Shown piece by piece: positions 10,801-21,440 of a stretch of 64,000 bases of DNA. The notes under the pieces were generated by a model. The model was not told the origin of the DNA. It did no database searches and was given only the letters and a program-made list of their open reading frames with translations. How positions within the stretch are numbered: position 1 is the stretch's first letter; every line of letters starts with the position of its first letter. The stretch lies in NCBI RefSeq assembly GCF_949628265.1, contig NC_088786.1, forward strand, positions 41,995,681 through 42,059,680. Reading direction: 5' to 3'. The translations under genes were made by a program, and so were the position numbers. Source of the stretch: Cloeon dipterum (Eukaryota > Arthropoda > Insecta > Ephemeroptera > Baetidae).

Positions 10801-13054
10801 GACGGGGGCACAGATTGGCTGGGAGATTTGGCCTCTGCGCTTCTCCCACCGAAAGACCCGTCAAAAGATGGCGACTGTCTCGGTCTCAGCGCTCTGGGTC
10901 TCGAGGGAATCTCGTGCGACATGGTTTCCAACTTTGTTTGCGAGGTGCCTGATCCACCAGGAATGAAAACCACCGTCAAAGCTACAACTACGAAGAAAAA
11001 GTGTAGTTTCAATTTAGATTACTACATGATGTTATGTGAATTAATTCAGAGCGACCACACCTGTGACAACCATTAAGCGAACTTCTCCAACCACTCCAAT
11101 TCCTACGTAAAATGTTTATATATTTTGCAATTTTTTTCGTTAAAGTGATGTGTTTTTAGATTGTCAATTGGAACAACCACTTGGGCGACGTCATCTACAA
11201 GCATTCTTACTACTACTACTACTACTACCACAACTATTATAACTACTTTAGCAGCCACAACTAAAATCGCAACAACCACTGCTACATTAACAACAACCAA
11301 GACGACGACGACGACGACGATGACAACAACAACAACAACAACCACGACAACAACTACAACTACTGTAAATGCTAATGAAATCTTAAAAATCGTTTTTGAA
11401 AATTGTACATTTTTATGTAGCCTTCCCCATGTCTTCTTGACTGTGCAGATTTTGACAACTTTTTGGCGGTAATTTTCAAATCTCAATAGAGTCTATCAAT
11501 ATTTGTGGCTACGATCTTCAAGTCGTTTTATATCTTATTAATTATTTTAATTAACCAATTCTATTGTTTTGAAAGAATCCAACGCCAATGCCGAACACAG
11601 GTTTGAACAACACGAAAATTAAAAACTAAAATAACATTGTATCTCAGCCGATGGCTCAGCAATAGCTCCACCAATTTGCACACATAGGAAATATTTCATT
11701 TCAAGCGTTAATGTAGGAATGTTTATAATGTATTAACTCGAATGTATTACTTGGAGCAAATTACAAGGTTCCAAGAAACGAGGCTGGATTGCGGTGCAAG
11801 GCGCTGAACATGGTTCTCTTGGCCATTACGTCTCTCGAGGAGTTTGATTGCTTATCTAGCTTAAGTGGTAATTTAAAATGATTTAATCTTGCCAAAATAC
11901 TAAATATTCATCAGCTGGAACTTATTGGACGGGTGGCTCGAACGTGGATCCGCTTTGTGCGCCGTTGAGTCAGTACTCGTGGTGTTCGACGGGCTACAAC
12001 ATGTCTCCCACGTTGATGTCCTCGAATAATTTCTGGCTTTCAACAACGGCAGCACCGACTCCTGCAGAACACTGTTTGGCATTCGCCATTTCTGCCACTT
12101 CTGTCAATGGCTTGGTGCACAAATACTGCAATGAGAGCCTGCCGTTTATCTGCCAGCACACCGTTGAATGTCCCAGCAGCGACGTTTGCATAAAAAACGT
12201 GAAAAATACTTTTTTAAAGAGAAATTACTTAAGCAGATTAATTCTTTTAGAATTCTTTGTTTGACTCTTCTGGAAAATTGATTGGTAAAATGAGGATATA
12301 TTGAGATGCAAATGGATGTAATGCGTTTTACTGTATAGATGCGCCCTCTTACGGGTTTTGGACTGTCATCGGAAACTACACTTATCTCTTTGGAAATAAG
12401 CCGGTTTCGCTCAATTAATATAAAAATCAATAGAAAAGGCTATATTACAAATAATTGATTTTTTTCAGATGACTTGGTTGGAGAACTACGTGCATTGTTG
12501 CGCTTTGGGAATGGAGGCGTTCAATATAGATAATCTGGCCGAGCAGAATGCACTGACCAATCGTTCAAAATGTGATTTCTTAATTTAGTTCATTATATAA
12601 TTGCTCGACTAGTGTGTAACGTGCAGATTAAAATTCTGTTTTCTTCTTATTCAATATTGAACTTTGAACAAATATCTCTATTTGCAAGCCAACTGGAAGG
12701 CAACCTCCAATTTCTGGACCTCTGGAACGAATAAGGACTCGTCAGCCGGTCAATGGTCGTGGTGCGAGCCCAATGGTCCGGCAATTTTCACCAAAGATCT
12801 CACGTGGGAGAAAGGACAGCCAGACAAAAAAGGCGGCAATGAGAACTGCATCCATTTTCGCTTCATTTTTAACTCAACAGGAACAATCTTGTCCGACAGG
12901 AATTGTGCAAACCGCTACAGTTTCGCGTGCAAGGTATTTAAATGAGAGAAATGTGAATTTCGATTTAACTGAGGAAATTTTAGTCTGCGATCATCAAACC
13001 TCCTTTGATGTGTGTTTCTTCTTGTCCATTTAGGAGCTGCCAACGATCAGTTAA
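7804..13054 (+). CDS. Secreted multi-domain C-type lectin with threonine-rich stalk
   Basis: The gene starts with a signal-peptide exon (7804-7851, MKSTKYAFFCIFICFL); the next exon begins AQSDTKK at 7904. Phase-compatible exons then follow: 8141-8219, 8276-8298, 8567-8625, 8681-8789, 8845-9028 (CTLD a, ending CQAKNNFICED); 9082-9113, 9164-9322, 9372-9615 (CTLD b, ending FVCQVPDPP); 9669-9691; a duplicated set 9933-9991, 10044-10152, 10207-10411, 10469-10500, 10553-10711, 10757-11000 (CTLDs c and d). After these come Thr/Pro linker exons 11050-11106 and 11160-11364, then 11421-11468 and 11576-11600. CTLD e spans 11648-12198 (YWTGGSN, YSWCSTG, LPFICQ). CTLD f is at 12339-12403, 12469-12571 and 12689-12933 (FWTSGT, QWSWCEPNG, WEKGQPD, FACK). 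A terminal exon reads to TAA at 13054. The family binds carbohydrates or other ligands extracellularly, but no clear EPN or QPD calcium-site pair is complete in CTLDs a-d, so sugar binding there is doubtful. The 12198-to-12339 junction is out of phase as read. An alternative donor at 13050 would splice into the exon at 13216, fusing this gene to the next. Confidence 0.72.
9933..11000 (+). repeat. Tandem duplicate of the CTLD a/b exon set
   Basis: The exons at 8567-9615 and 9933-11000 correspond one to one, with matching intron phases and some exactly equal lengths (59 and 109 nt exons). Protein blocks such as ATFSDAKKICEKDQMEIASL and ATFPDAKKICEQDQMEIATL match. This is an internal duplication of about 1.4 kb that doubled the N-terminal CTLD pair within one gene. 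Confidence 0.8.
11196..11364 (+). repeat. ACN-codon microsatellite coding poly-threonine
   Basis: Runs of ACT, ACA, ACC and ACG codons encode an almost pure threonine tract. In the lectin frame this is a mucin-like, probably O-glycosylated stalk separating CTLDs a-d from e-f. Such a tract is prone to length change by slippage. The antisense long frame (poly-valine) is a by-product. Confidence 0.75.
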
Positions 13055-13215
13055 ATTAATATATTAATCATTTTAATTAAAAGTCCAATTGAATTCTTTT
13101 TTAAGTACATGCTATTTAACTATAATTCACGTTCCAATCTGGAAGAGCTAAAAGGTTTGTTAATTGTCATTGAAGAGAGTGAACGAATGGTCAACTAACG
13201 TTTTAAAATAAAAAG

Positions 13216-15568
13216 ACTATCTCCGTTATGGAGAGTGGTACGAAGGATGTGGACGAATGTTTCTAAACTTCACTAAAAGCGCGGTAGATTATTTTAATTT
13301 TAAATATGTTTTGATCCCCTTACCCGAAATCTCAGGCTAACTGGACCGCAGCTCGGGATAAATGTTGCGAAATCGGCCTGACCCTAGCCACGATGGAGTC
13401 GGCTGGAAAATTGAATTGCTTTTCCAAACTCATCAACAGTGAGAAATTATTTTACTCTGGCATCTTCTAAACAATTAAAAATCCAGAGGGAAATGGCGAC
13501 TTCTGGCTCTCTGGAACGGACCAGGGTTGCCCTTCAAAATTCCGGTGGTGCTCGAGAAACCGAGACTTTGTTCCCGCCGAAATCAAGTGGAAGGTTGGAC
13601 ATCCAAAGGCAGGTCTTGCCTGCGTTTATCTCGAGGTTAGAAACGGAACGGCACTGCTGGCAACAGCTGACTGCGCAGAGGAGAAAAATCCACTTTGTGA
13701 GGTTCGAAAAAAAGCCACTTCTCGAGTGGCCATGAAGATGGAATGCGCAGAAATCTGGGATGTGCCTTCAGGTTGAAACGAAAATTCGGCAGGGATTCTG
13801 ATTTTAAATTAATTTTGATTCAGAACAAATTGACCTGCTTTTTAATGCCACTGCCTTCCTCTCGGCAAGCGTCTCGCAGAACCTGATGGTAAATGAAATT
13901 TCAACCTGGATTAAATAAAAAACAATTTAAAAATTTTTCAGTGCTTCATAAAATGCGTTGGGTCTGAAATGGGATTGGTTTGTTTTTTATTTATTTTTTG
14001 AACGCTTTACAGATTTTTTTAATTTATAGTTTGACTTTGGAAAGGCAATGAGCATGGAAGTTTTGCGGCAAATTGAGCTCGTAGCCCAGGAAAATCCTGT
14101 TTTGCTTGAACAGGCAATGGCTGCCTTTCTCCAGTGCAGCGCAATTAGTCTGACTTTTTTAATTCCACTTTAAGAACGATTTAATTGCTTTATTCAGAGT
14201 TCAATGACGACTGCACGACTGCCTACGAAATGTACAAGTGCTGCCAACAGAAGGTGCCTAGCGTGGTTACGGCAATAATTTATAATAATTATGATGATGC
14301 ATCTGTCGTAAGAAAAATAATAATTTGAGCCTAATTAATTCTAAAATGAACTTGCTGTATTCCCCACCAATTGATTTAAAGCTGATGCCACCAATTCCTT
14401 GTGTTCCGGTGCGCCGAACTTGTTGGATTTCGAACACTTCATCTTGCATACAAAACGTAAATTATTAATTGTTGGTTTTCAGGATTTAAGATTTTCTTTA
14501 AATTATAGCAAACCGCAATCGACTTGATCAAAAATACTGGATATTGTAATTTATATCCACTGAAACTATTAGTTCTTCTGTTCCAATCGATTCCTTAGGG
14601 TCAAAATATATGGGATAATTTACATTTTGGTTAAAAAATGCGTTGTGGGAGCCAAAAGGAAACACGCGTTTTGCTTTTTGCGCCTCAGCAAAGTCTGCTC
14701 GCATGTCACAATAAATTTTTCGATCCAGAAATTTCTAAATCCCACCTATTTTGATCCTTAGGAATCAGTTGGAATATAAAAAAAATGTGGTTTTAGTGAG
14801 AATGTAACGATCTGAATAATTCTAATTTTACGTATCAACAATATAGACAAATCGGGATACTTACAGACTCTTAACAACAAGACATTTTATGTATCTTTTG
14901 GAGGCAAATTCATTGTAAATATTTTCACCAAGTTTGGCTATCGAAATTGACGCTCTTGCTATTTTAGACTCCATATGAAGCCTACACTCAGTGCTGCGAA
15001 CTTGGAATGCGTCTCGTAGAACCTCAAACACTTGCGGATAGTAAATTTCTTGCATCATACTTTGGTATGCGTTATTCCATGTTATTTCCTTAAATATTAA
15101 ATTAATAATAAACTTTTACAAATATACCAATTTGCATACATCGTTGATTCGAATATTTTAAACTTCACTGTCCATTAGGAAGATCAACGTACAAAAATAT
15201 AAACCATCTTTTGTTTGACAAAGAAAAAAATACACCCAACGCAGCGTTAAGGAATCTTAATTTATTTAATTTATGCAGGTCTCACTAATGCCGTGATGTT
15301 GGGCGAGACAGAATTCATCAACCAGACGCACGAGGTTTGGTGTCGCAGCCGCACCGTTTTGACAGATGACATGTTCGATCCGCAATCAAGATACCAATGC
15401 ATTCCGTCGCTCCTCGTACTCAGTGTATATCAGTTTACTAATGTTGCCATTGGGCTGCAAGTAATTGATCCCAAGACCAATCTTAGAACAGAAGTCACTG
15501 GAAATGTATACCCTGTCGCGTCTGAAGTGGCTATTAATTTTGAGCGGTTTCTCTGCGAGCTAATTTAG
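13216..15568 (+). CDS. CTLD - odorant-binding-protein domain - CTLD
   Basis: Exon 13216-13283 encodes YGEWYEGCGRMFLNFTKSA, then 13336-13438 (ANWTAARDKCCEIGLTLATM) and 13487-13771 (DFWLSGTDQGC, FRWCSRN, then CAEEKNPLCEV). Together they form one CTLD. The same exon runs straight on into MECAEIWDVPSG, the first cysteine of an OBP domain carried by exons 13824-13888, 13942-13977, 14030-14147 and from 14199. Exons between about 14380 and 14720 are uncertain. The last CTLD is built from 14867-14914 (KTFYVSFGGKFI), 14968-15064 (AYTQCCELGMRLVEP) and 15279-15568 (ending FERFLCELI, stop TAG). All listed junctions up to the OBP domain, and the last three exons, are phase-compatible. No start codon or signal peptide was found upstream of 13216, so this may be the 3' part of the gene beginning at 7804, or its first exon was missed. 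The protein is presumably secreted. Confidence 0.65.
13744..14310 (+). other. OBP (PBP/GOBP-like) domain inside the lectin gene
   Basis: After splicing, the six cysteines are spaced C-x30-C-x3-C-x42-C-x8-C-x8-C, the classic insect OBP arrangement, including the hallmark C2-x3-C3 and C5-x8-C6. Local motifs agree: EQIDLLF after C1, CFIKCVGSEMGL around C2/C3, and CTTAYEMYKCC at C5/C6. OBPs are small secreted helical proteins that carry hydrophobic ligands. C1 lies in the same exon as the CTLD C-terminus, so no intergenic gap separates the two domains. Confidence 0.85.
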
Positions 15569-15985
15569 CAAAAATGGAATGTAACAAATATAGTCAAGAT
15601 GAGCAGCTTGTTTTTTTTTCTTTTGTGGGTTACCACTTTTAGAGTTTTCTTTTTGTGAATGCAATTAGTTTTAGTTAATTGCAACATTTAACTATTTAAA
15701 ATTCTTTGTTTTATCCTATCAGAAAGTTGATTTACGTTGTCGATTGTAGAAACTACATTTGGAACTAATAAAATAATGAAAAGTAGTATTTATCATTTTT
15801 ATTTTAGTATAGTATATTTTGTGTATATCTATATAGACTTCCTAAGTTCTCAAGGGCCAGGAACACCCCACAGCGATGCTCGTGGGCACAAGGGGTGAGT
15901 TTGGGGAGGCTTTATCTTACCAAACTGAGTTTTAATTTGAAAAAATTAACATTAAAAACGAAAATTTGAAAAAAAACTCAAGCAA
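15569..15985. other. 3' flank of the lectin/OBP gene
   Basis: AT-rich sequence with AATAAAATAA at about 15767, a likely polyadenylation signal, and no coding potential seen. Confidence 0.4.
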
Positions 15986-15989
15986 AAAG

Positions 15990-16740
15990 AGCAAATGGGA
16001 AATATGATTGGTATTTTCTTCAATTTCTTCCTAGATAGCAAAAATGCACGTTTAAGTAGAAATAATACAAGTTATATGAAATTCATTTGTGAAGGGAGAC
16101 GCCTGGAATGTAGGTCTATGGTTGAGGTACATACCCGCGGCTCGCCTTCCCCATCCCCCAGCAGCATCGAGTTGTGAAATGGACTCACTATCAGATGCCG
16201 CTGCTATCGCTTGTATTTTGGTGACATCATCGGAAATGGCGGAGGAAGGCGAAGGCGAGCAGCTATTCTAGGGATTTTCCCTATGAGAAAAAATTTTAAA
16301 AGGGAAAAAATATTTTTTAGGCAGGTAAAAATTAATTATTTAATTCCAGGTGAAAATATCGCTGGTTTCTTGCAAAATCGGTTTCCTCATATCAATCTGC
16401 TCCAAAATTTATGTCATATCAAGGTGCAGAATAAAGAATGCCGCAGCACAGCTGCTTGCAGGGAGTCTTTCGATTTCACTCTGCAAAATATGCAACGTGC
16501 AACTCTCTACTGCCAAGCAGGTTGCGAACTTGTCCCTTTTCATTCAATTTAATTTTAATCTCGTGATTCTTGCATTTAAATCTCAATTAACAATTAATTC
16601 GTCTGATATCTGAGTAGATTGCTGAGTGTGCCTTTTGAATAATAAAACAAATCTCGCATCAAACTATGCTACCTATATGAGAGAATCGCACTCTCTTCTG
16701 TTCACCGCAACCGCTCGGTGAAATGTTCTAATTTTATTTT
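15990..16740 (+). repeat. Right copy of the segment flanking the lectin locus
   Basis: Counterpart of 6360-6955. Its first part encodes NNTSYMKFICEG, a good CTLD C-terminus. Its second part encodes the CQAGCELVPFHSI frame. Between them is a GC-richer insert (about 16100-16260) absent or changed in the left copy. The pair forms a direct repeat about 9.8 kb apart around the whole lectin locus. Confidence 0.55.
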
Positions 16741-16892
16741 TCGCAACAATGCCATCCAGGCCCGGACTGGTAATACTGGTTTATTACGAAAAACTCACAA
16801 AACCTTTTTTCAATTTCATTCTTCATAATTAACATTGTCATTCGTTTTGTTAGAATTCCAAACAAAATCATATCAAAAGTGTCTGTGAATTC

Positions 16893-19327
16893 CTAAACAA
16901 AATTAGCCCTTTGGTTATTACGGTATGGTGTTGTTCCTGTCCGATAATTTTGTCTTCCTATTAAAACATGTACGTCGCAACCTAAAGAGCGCAGTTCACG
17001 AGACAACTCCTGGAATTTTTCTTGATTGGAACGTGGGTAATTGCGAGGAACGAAATACAAAATCTCAATCATATTCAATTTGGTCAAAATCTGGCGATTT
17101 CTAATCCGGTTCAAAAGTGCCTCTTTGTCACCCAGATCTAGTATGAGGTCAGTGCGGATGTAAATGTCTTGCAGATGAGGCGCAGAAAAGATTCTGAAAA
17201 GTTGCAAGGTGCTGTACCGTTTCACTTCTCCACCAATCCTGTAATTAAGAATCGAGTAAGTTCTAAATAATTTTAGATTCAAAAAATATATTTTACTCGT
17301 TTATCCAGGTGAAGCTTTTCAATTGACCAAAAGAAGCTATCGGATCTTCAAGACTCACACAGGAGTCGCGTAATGCAAGTGTTTCCAAATCATTGCAGTG
17401 TTCAAAAATATGTTTGAACGTGATCTCCAAATCTGGTCGTAAAAATTCGAGGGCAAGAGTTTTCAGAGTTCCTCCTACTCTGCGCAGGTTGCGCAGAAAA
17501 CGGTTTCTCTCGCATTGCAAGTCAATTGATTCACAGGCGGAAATCTGAAATGTAATATTATTTTGAATAACTGCGCTACAGGTGGACAAAAAATTAATTA
17601 CGTCCAGTTTCGTCAAACCTGACGGGATCAGGTCAAGGAAGTCATTCGAAAGAGTGACCTTTGCTTCTCGATGAGGTGGAGCATCGACTGTCTTCTTCAA
17701 AATTATTCGAATTTTTCTTGGATATTTCCATTCATCATACGCTTGGAAGTCGAACTTGGAGCCTAGGGTCTCCAGAATGTTCTTCATGGAATTAGTTGGT
17801 TTCATGTCGACCAAAATATTATTTGCTTCAATTGACTGCAAGTTGTGGCTTTCTCTGCAGACACGCACAAATCCCGAAAATTTGATGGAAACATCGTCTA
17901 TGCTGACTTCCGTTAAATTTTCCATCTTCAAGAACAGGTCAGTGGCGAGTGTGATGTGAAGCAAGGGCACGGATTTGGAAGGTGGCTGCCGCAGAGAGAG
18001 ACGCTGCCGTTTTAGAGGGATGTTGGAGGGGGCTAAAACTCTTTTGTTACTCAGGGGTGGCCAACCTATCGTCCCAATATTGTGGGGCGCCGGAAGGACG
18101 TGGACGGGAAACGGGGAGGAGCCTAAGCCAGGAGGAGAGACGACCTATAAAAGCCCGAATTTAGGCGGACAGAGGGGAATCGTGGTTCACGCGTATACCA
18201 AGTAAGTGTTAGACGCCGAAGTTAGTTTAGTGGCTGATTATTTGATCTGCAGGGCAGGCTGAGAGCGACTAATCTGCAGGTAACTGACCCTTTTGGTGGG
18301 CGCGCGTGGACTGGCCGAGGACGTCCGCTGTGGGGGCCCCGTCGAAGGCCATTTGGTAGGGCATTTCCATTCAGACAGGGACCCTCACTTAGAATTCCTT
18401 TTTAGGCTATCGGCGAGTGTTGGGTCTAGTCGCTGCTGGAAATTCGCCGGAGAAATCGGCGTAGCAGGGCGGACACGGGTTTGTGGTCGAGCGAAGAAGG
18501 GAAGATATTGGCGTGAAGGCTAATCTCCGAGTACCATCTATGTTTTTTCTGTGTGCTCTAAACTATGTAAATTAAAGATTATTTTTTGACTGATTGGTCC
18601 GCATATTAATTATCTCTGATATTTCCAATAAGAATTTTCGTCGAGGAATTTATTGAGGATTTCCTGGCTCGGAGGACCCACTCATAAAGGGAGAGTGTAG
18701 TTTTCGAATTCTTGAGAACATTATTGGGATTTTGAGTCAGTCTCGAAATTTATATTCTTCTTTACGCAACAAGTGGTTCTAGGTGTATTTTTTTGTACAA
18801 CTTCCTGCTTGATTCTGTCCGTGGGTCCTCAATCTCGAGCTTTTTCAAGTTCGGAGCAAAATCAACCAGGTATTGGAGGAACTAAAACCAATTGATATAA
18901 CATTAATTATGTTTCGACAACACGGCTCTATTTTTTACCTCTTCCATTGAAACGCAAGCTTCAGTAAAACCTCCAGATTTTCCCTGCAAGTAGAAAATGC
19001 TTGCAAAATCTTTGGTTGAAAAATGTTCAGTGGTCCTGTGCTGGTCAAGGTATGGAAGAGCAGCCCAAACTTGCTCTTCTCCAATTTCTTCCTTCCTTTC
19101 CATTAATTCGTCAAACAAAATTTTGCGCATGGGAGGAGCTAGAATTTGTGAAATATGAAATAAAGTTCAAATATATTTGATGATTTTGCAGTACAAATTT
19201 TTTTCTTAAAGAGGTCTCTGCTGTAGCCTCTAATATTTTCTAAGATAGTGTTGATCACCGACTTTTGCAGGGGTAAAAGAGCAGGGATGAACCTCAACAC
19301 TTTGTTTCCTGAGTCGTTTTGAGTCAT
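16893..19327 (-). pseudogene. Array family copy R1, disrupted by an LTR-like insertion
   Basis: Exons on the minus strand: 19327-19195 (MTQNDSGNKVLRFIPALL), 19138-18939, exon 4 in two pieces (18881 to about 18810 and about 17960-17602), 17544-17297, and 17238-16893 (stop). All splice sites match the intact copies. Exon 4 is split after LEIEDPRT by roughly 850 bp of foreign DNA and resumes at LATDLFLKMENL, with some native codons lost. The rest of the frame is open, so inactivation looks recent. It is unlikely to make a normal protein. Confidence 0.7.
17960..18810 (+). mobile_element. Solo-LTR-like insertion in exon 4 of copy R1
   Basis: The insert is absent from all other copies. It is GC-richer than its surroundings and has a TATAAAAG box (about 18143) followed by a leader-like stretch, and an ATTAAA signal at about 18571. 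TGTTGGAGGG at about 18023 is a candidate 5' end. No reverse-transcriptase or gag frame is inside. I could not define clean TG..CA ends or a target-site duplication, so the class is tentative. Confidence 0.45.
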
Positions 19328-19820
19328 CTGGAAAAATAAATGGGATTCAATTTTGAAAACCGATAGCGTTTATATAATTCTAAAAATTCAACGTAATAAA
19401 ACCAATATTTCTTAGTAATCCCCTAAATTCCCTTAAGTTGGAAAATTTCATACGGACTCTTAAGTTTCGAAGAGAAATTATCTGGGGACTTTAAAAATTA
19501 AAATAACAAATTAGAATAGTGGATTTATTTTTTATTTTCTGCCTATTGATCAATAAATTTACTTTTCAGGTCTACCTTTGTCTTTTTTTAGTTCTATAAT
19601 TTGATTTTTAAGTAATATTTAACCAACAATGGAATAATTCTGTTAAAGTTTCGGAAAAGCTAAATATTTCAGCTTTCAAACGTCTCATCGACCGCGTGGT
19701 AAAAAAAATTAGTGAATACTTGTATTAATTTGGCTAATCTTTGACGCCTCAGGAACCCGGATAAACGTTTAAATTAATTGACGAGGCTTCTAATTTTTTT
19801 TTCTTAAAATACCTAACTCA

Positions 19821-20175
19821 CCTTAAATTTTGTTGGAATCGTGAAATTTGAAAACGAAATAGCGGACACGCGCGCGACCATCAGCGAGGAGAACTGATGT
19901 AAACAAATCTTCTAGTTACATCATGGTGGCGCTGGCGAGCATGGGAGCTAGGGATGCCAACTGATTTTACTTTAATATACTATTTTACCGAGTGTTCTTT
20001 TCTAGATACTAGAATTTTATTGAGTTCTTGGGAATTAAATTACATTTAGTAGGTTTTCAGGTCCAACACGATCCTAACCCTATTGATTTTGAAACACCTT
20101 TGCGATAATTCTCCCATGTGGAAGTTGGGATCAGCCGGAAATTTCCGTTTGATTACCTGTTCGTAAGAGCGGGTA
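19821..20175 (-). promoter_or_regulatory. Promoter and leader exon of copy R1
   Basis: Leader exon ends at the donor AAATTTAAG/GTGAGT (about 19821). GTAAACA (forkhead-type) is at 19899-19905 and the conserved GGCGCTGGCGAGC..GCTAGGGATGCCA block follows upstream. The distal CACATGTG palindrome is degenerate here (CCCATGTGG). Confidence 0.55.
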
Positions 20176-20274
20176 AATTCAAAACCCGACATCTCCTAAT
20201 AAACAATTTAAGTTACTAATAAACACTCCTACCGCAAATTCCTTGGTGACTGTCTGCAGGACGCTAGATATGCA

Positions 20275-20710
20275 GCAGCTTTTGTTGATCCCCACAAAAT
20301 TGAGCCACGCAGAAGTACGTGGTTCACGTGGTGTTTTTACAGATCCGAATGTCGCCGCATCTATTTTCTTTACGTCTCTGCAGCAGCGACTTAAACGTTT
20401 TCCCCAAATTTAATTTAAAAAGTCAACGCTCGTCACCTCTTTGCGTCCTTTTTGGGCGAAGATGTGATCATTCTGTTAAGACTTGAATTTCCCCAAACAA
20501 AATATGAGTGCAATAAATGAATTGTGTATTTATTTTCGAGCTTTCCCACGAAAGACGACTTTTTTAATATTTTTTACGCTATTCTATCCCTTGCTCTTTC
20601 CCCTCCGGCAGTGGCGGTGACTCGAGTCAACGACTAAACTGAAACCCATTTGGCAATCAGGGTTAGCCAGTGCCCGGCTTCTAAGCGACGCATTGCGGCC
20701 AGTCGAAGCT
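20275..20710. repeat. Spacer repeat type S2, copy 1
   Basis: Shares long blocks with 43115-43560 and 47500-47960, for example GCCACGCAGAAGTACGTGG, CGTCTCTGCAGC.GCGAC and CAATCAGGGTTAGCCAGTG. It lies upstream of R1 just as the others lie upstream of R6 and R7, so it is part of the duplicated gene unit. No coding function recognised. Confidence 0.6.
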
Positions 20711-20751
20711 AGAGTAGCAAATTATAGTGGAAGCTCCCTTTGCAACAGAGG

Positions 20752-20865
20752 AAGTGGCCCTTCAGAGTGGGCTGGGTTCCTACTGTGCGGCCTGTCGCGT
20801 CCATGTTATCCGTTCGCGGTTATTTACTGGGACCAGGGTGTCAGCATTGTTTCTAGTACAGAGCA
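20752..20865 (+). repeat. Retroposon fragment type S3, copy 1
   Basis: GGCCCTTCAGAGTGGGCTGG followed by a CATGTTATCCGTTCGCGG stretch recurs at 43775-43880 and 50170-50325. The other two copies end in A-rich tails; this one has no clear tail. Confidence 0.5.
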
Positions 20866-21199
20866 TTCACATACAAATGCCCTCGTTTCAAATAACGAAC
20901 TAAAAGAGATTAAAAAATTAGTCCATGCTGCGGCTGAGAGGAACCTTTATTTTCTTTTATATTCCTATTTTATCAACCTGAATGCAGCGAACCTTATTCC
21001 CTCTTCTCCTGACCTTTGTTTAATGTGTCCCCTCCCTGCACTAGAAGAGTTAGAAGGCAGGCTGTTGTATAGGAAATATAGGACGTATTTTAATTTAAAC
21101 CCCAAGTGCCAACAATTAGGAATAGTTTGTATTTTCCCTAGATCTTTCGTAGTTTCTTTCATGATAATAATACTTGGGATTAACAAGTCACGTATGCAT

Positions 21200-21440
21200 G
21201 GCTCCTCTTTTGGCAGTGTTTTGGGGACCAAGGACGCAACCATCCACCCACTTGAGAAAGATTTGGTTAGCGTCTGGCTTCCATCGTCGTGTCCCGACGA
21301 ACCCAAGTTAACATGCATTAATTATAAAAGTTAGCAAACACGCTGCCGCCCAAAGGGAGTGCGGCTAGCGGTCACGAAAAGGCAAGCCGATTCCGGACAG
21401 CACTATCTAGGAGTGCTGACCGGCGTAACGTTTTCAGAAA
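21200..21440. repeat. Spacer block repeated at 31060-31280 and in reverse near 53310-53430
   Basis: Shared motifs are TCGTGTCCCGACGAACCCAA, GGC.AGCCGATTCCGGACAG and GACCGGCGTAAC. Just upstream, at 21181-21182, lies the unoccupied version of the target site of the 5.7-kb element at 25325. No gene recognised. Confidence 0.55.

Noticed and set aside
10528..11076. Single 182-residue exon
   Set aside because: The duplicate CTLD b shows an intron at the same position; here the 45-nt intron keeps the frame, so the long frame is partly intronic.
11103..11486. Minus-strand frame of nearly pure valine
   Set aside because: It is the antisense of the threonine-coding tract of the lectin gene; low-complexity repeats keep several frames open.
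13439..13735. Open frame with an ATG across the CTLD/OBP exon
   Set aside because: The lectin frame through the same exon gives a full CTLD with FWLSGT, FRWC and DCAEEKNPLCEV plus phase-matched splice sites; the other frame has no domain features.
20693..21334. 213-residue frame in the spacer
   Set aside because: It crosses several unrelated repeat blocks and the matching frames in the other copies are broken; no domain is visible.
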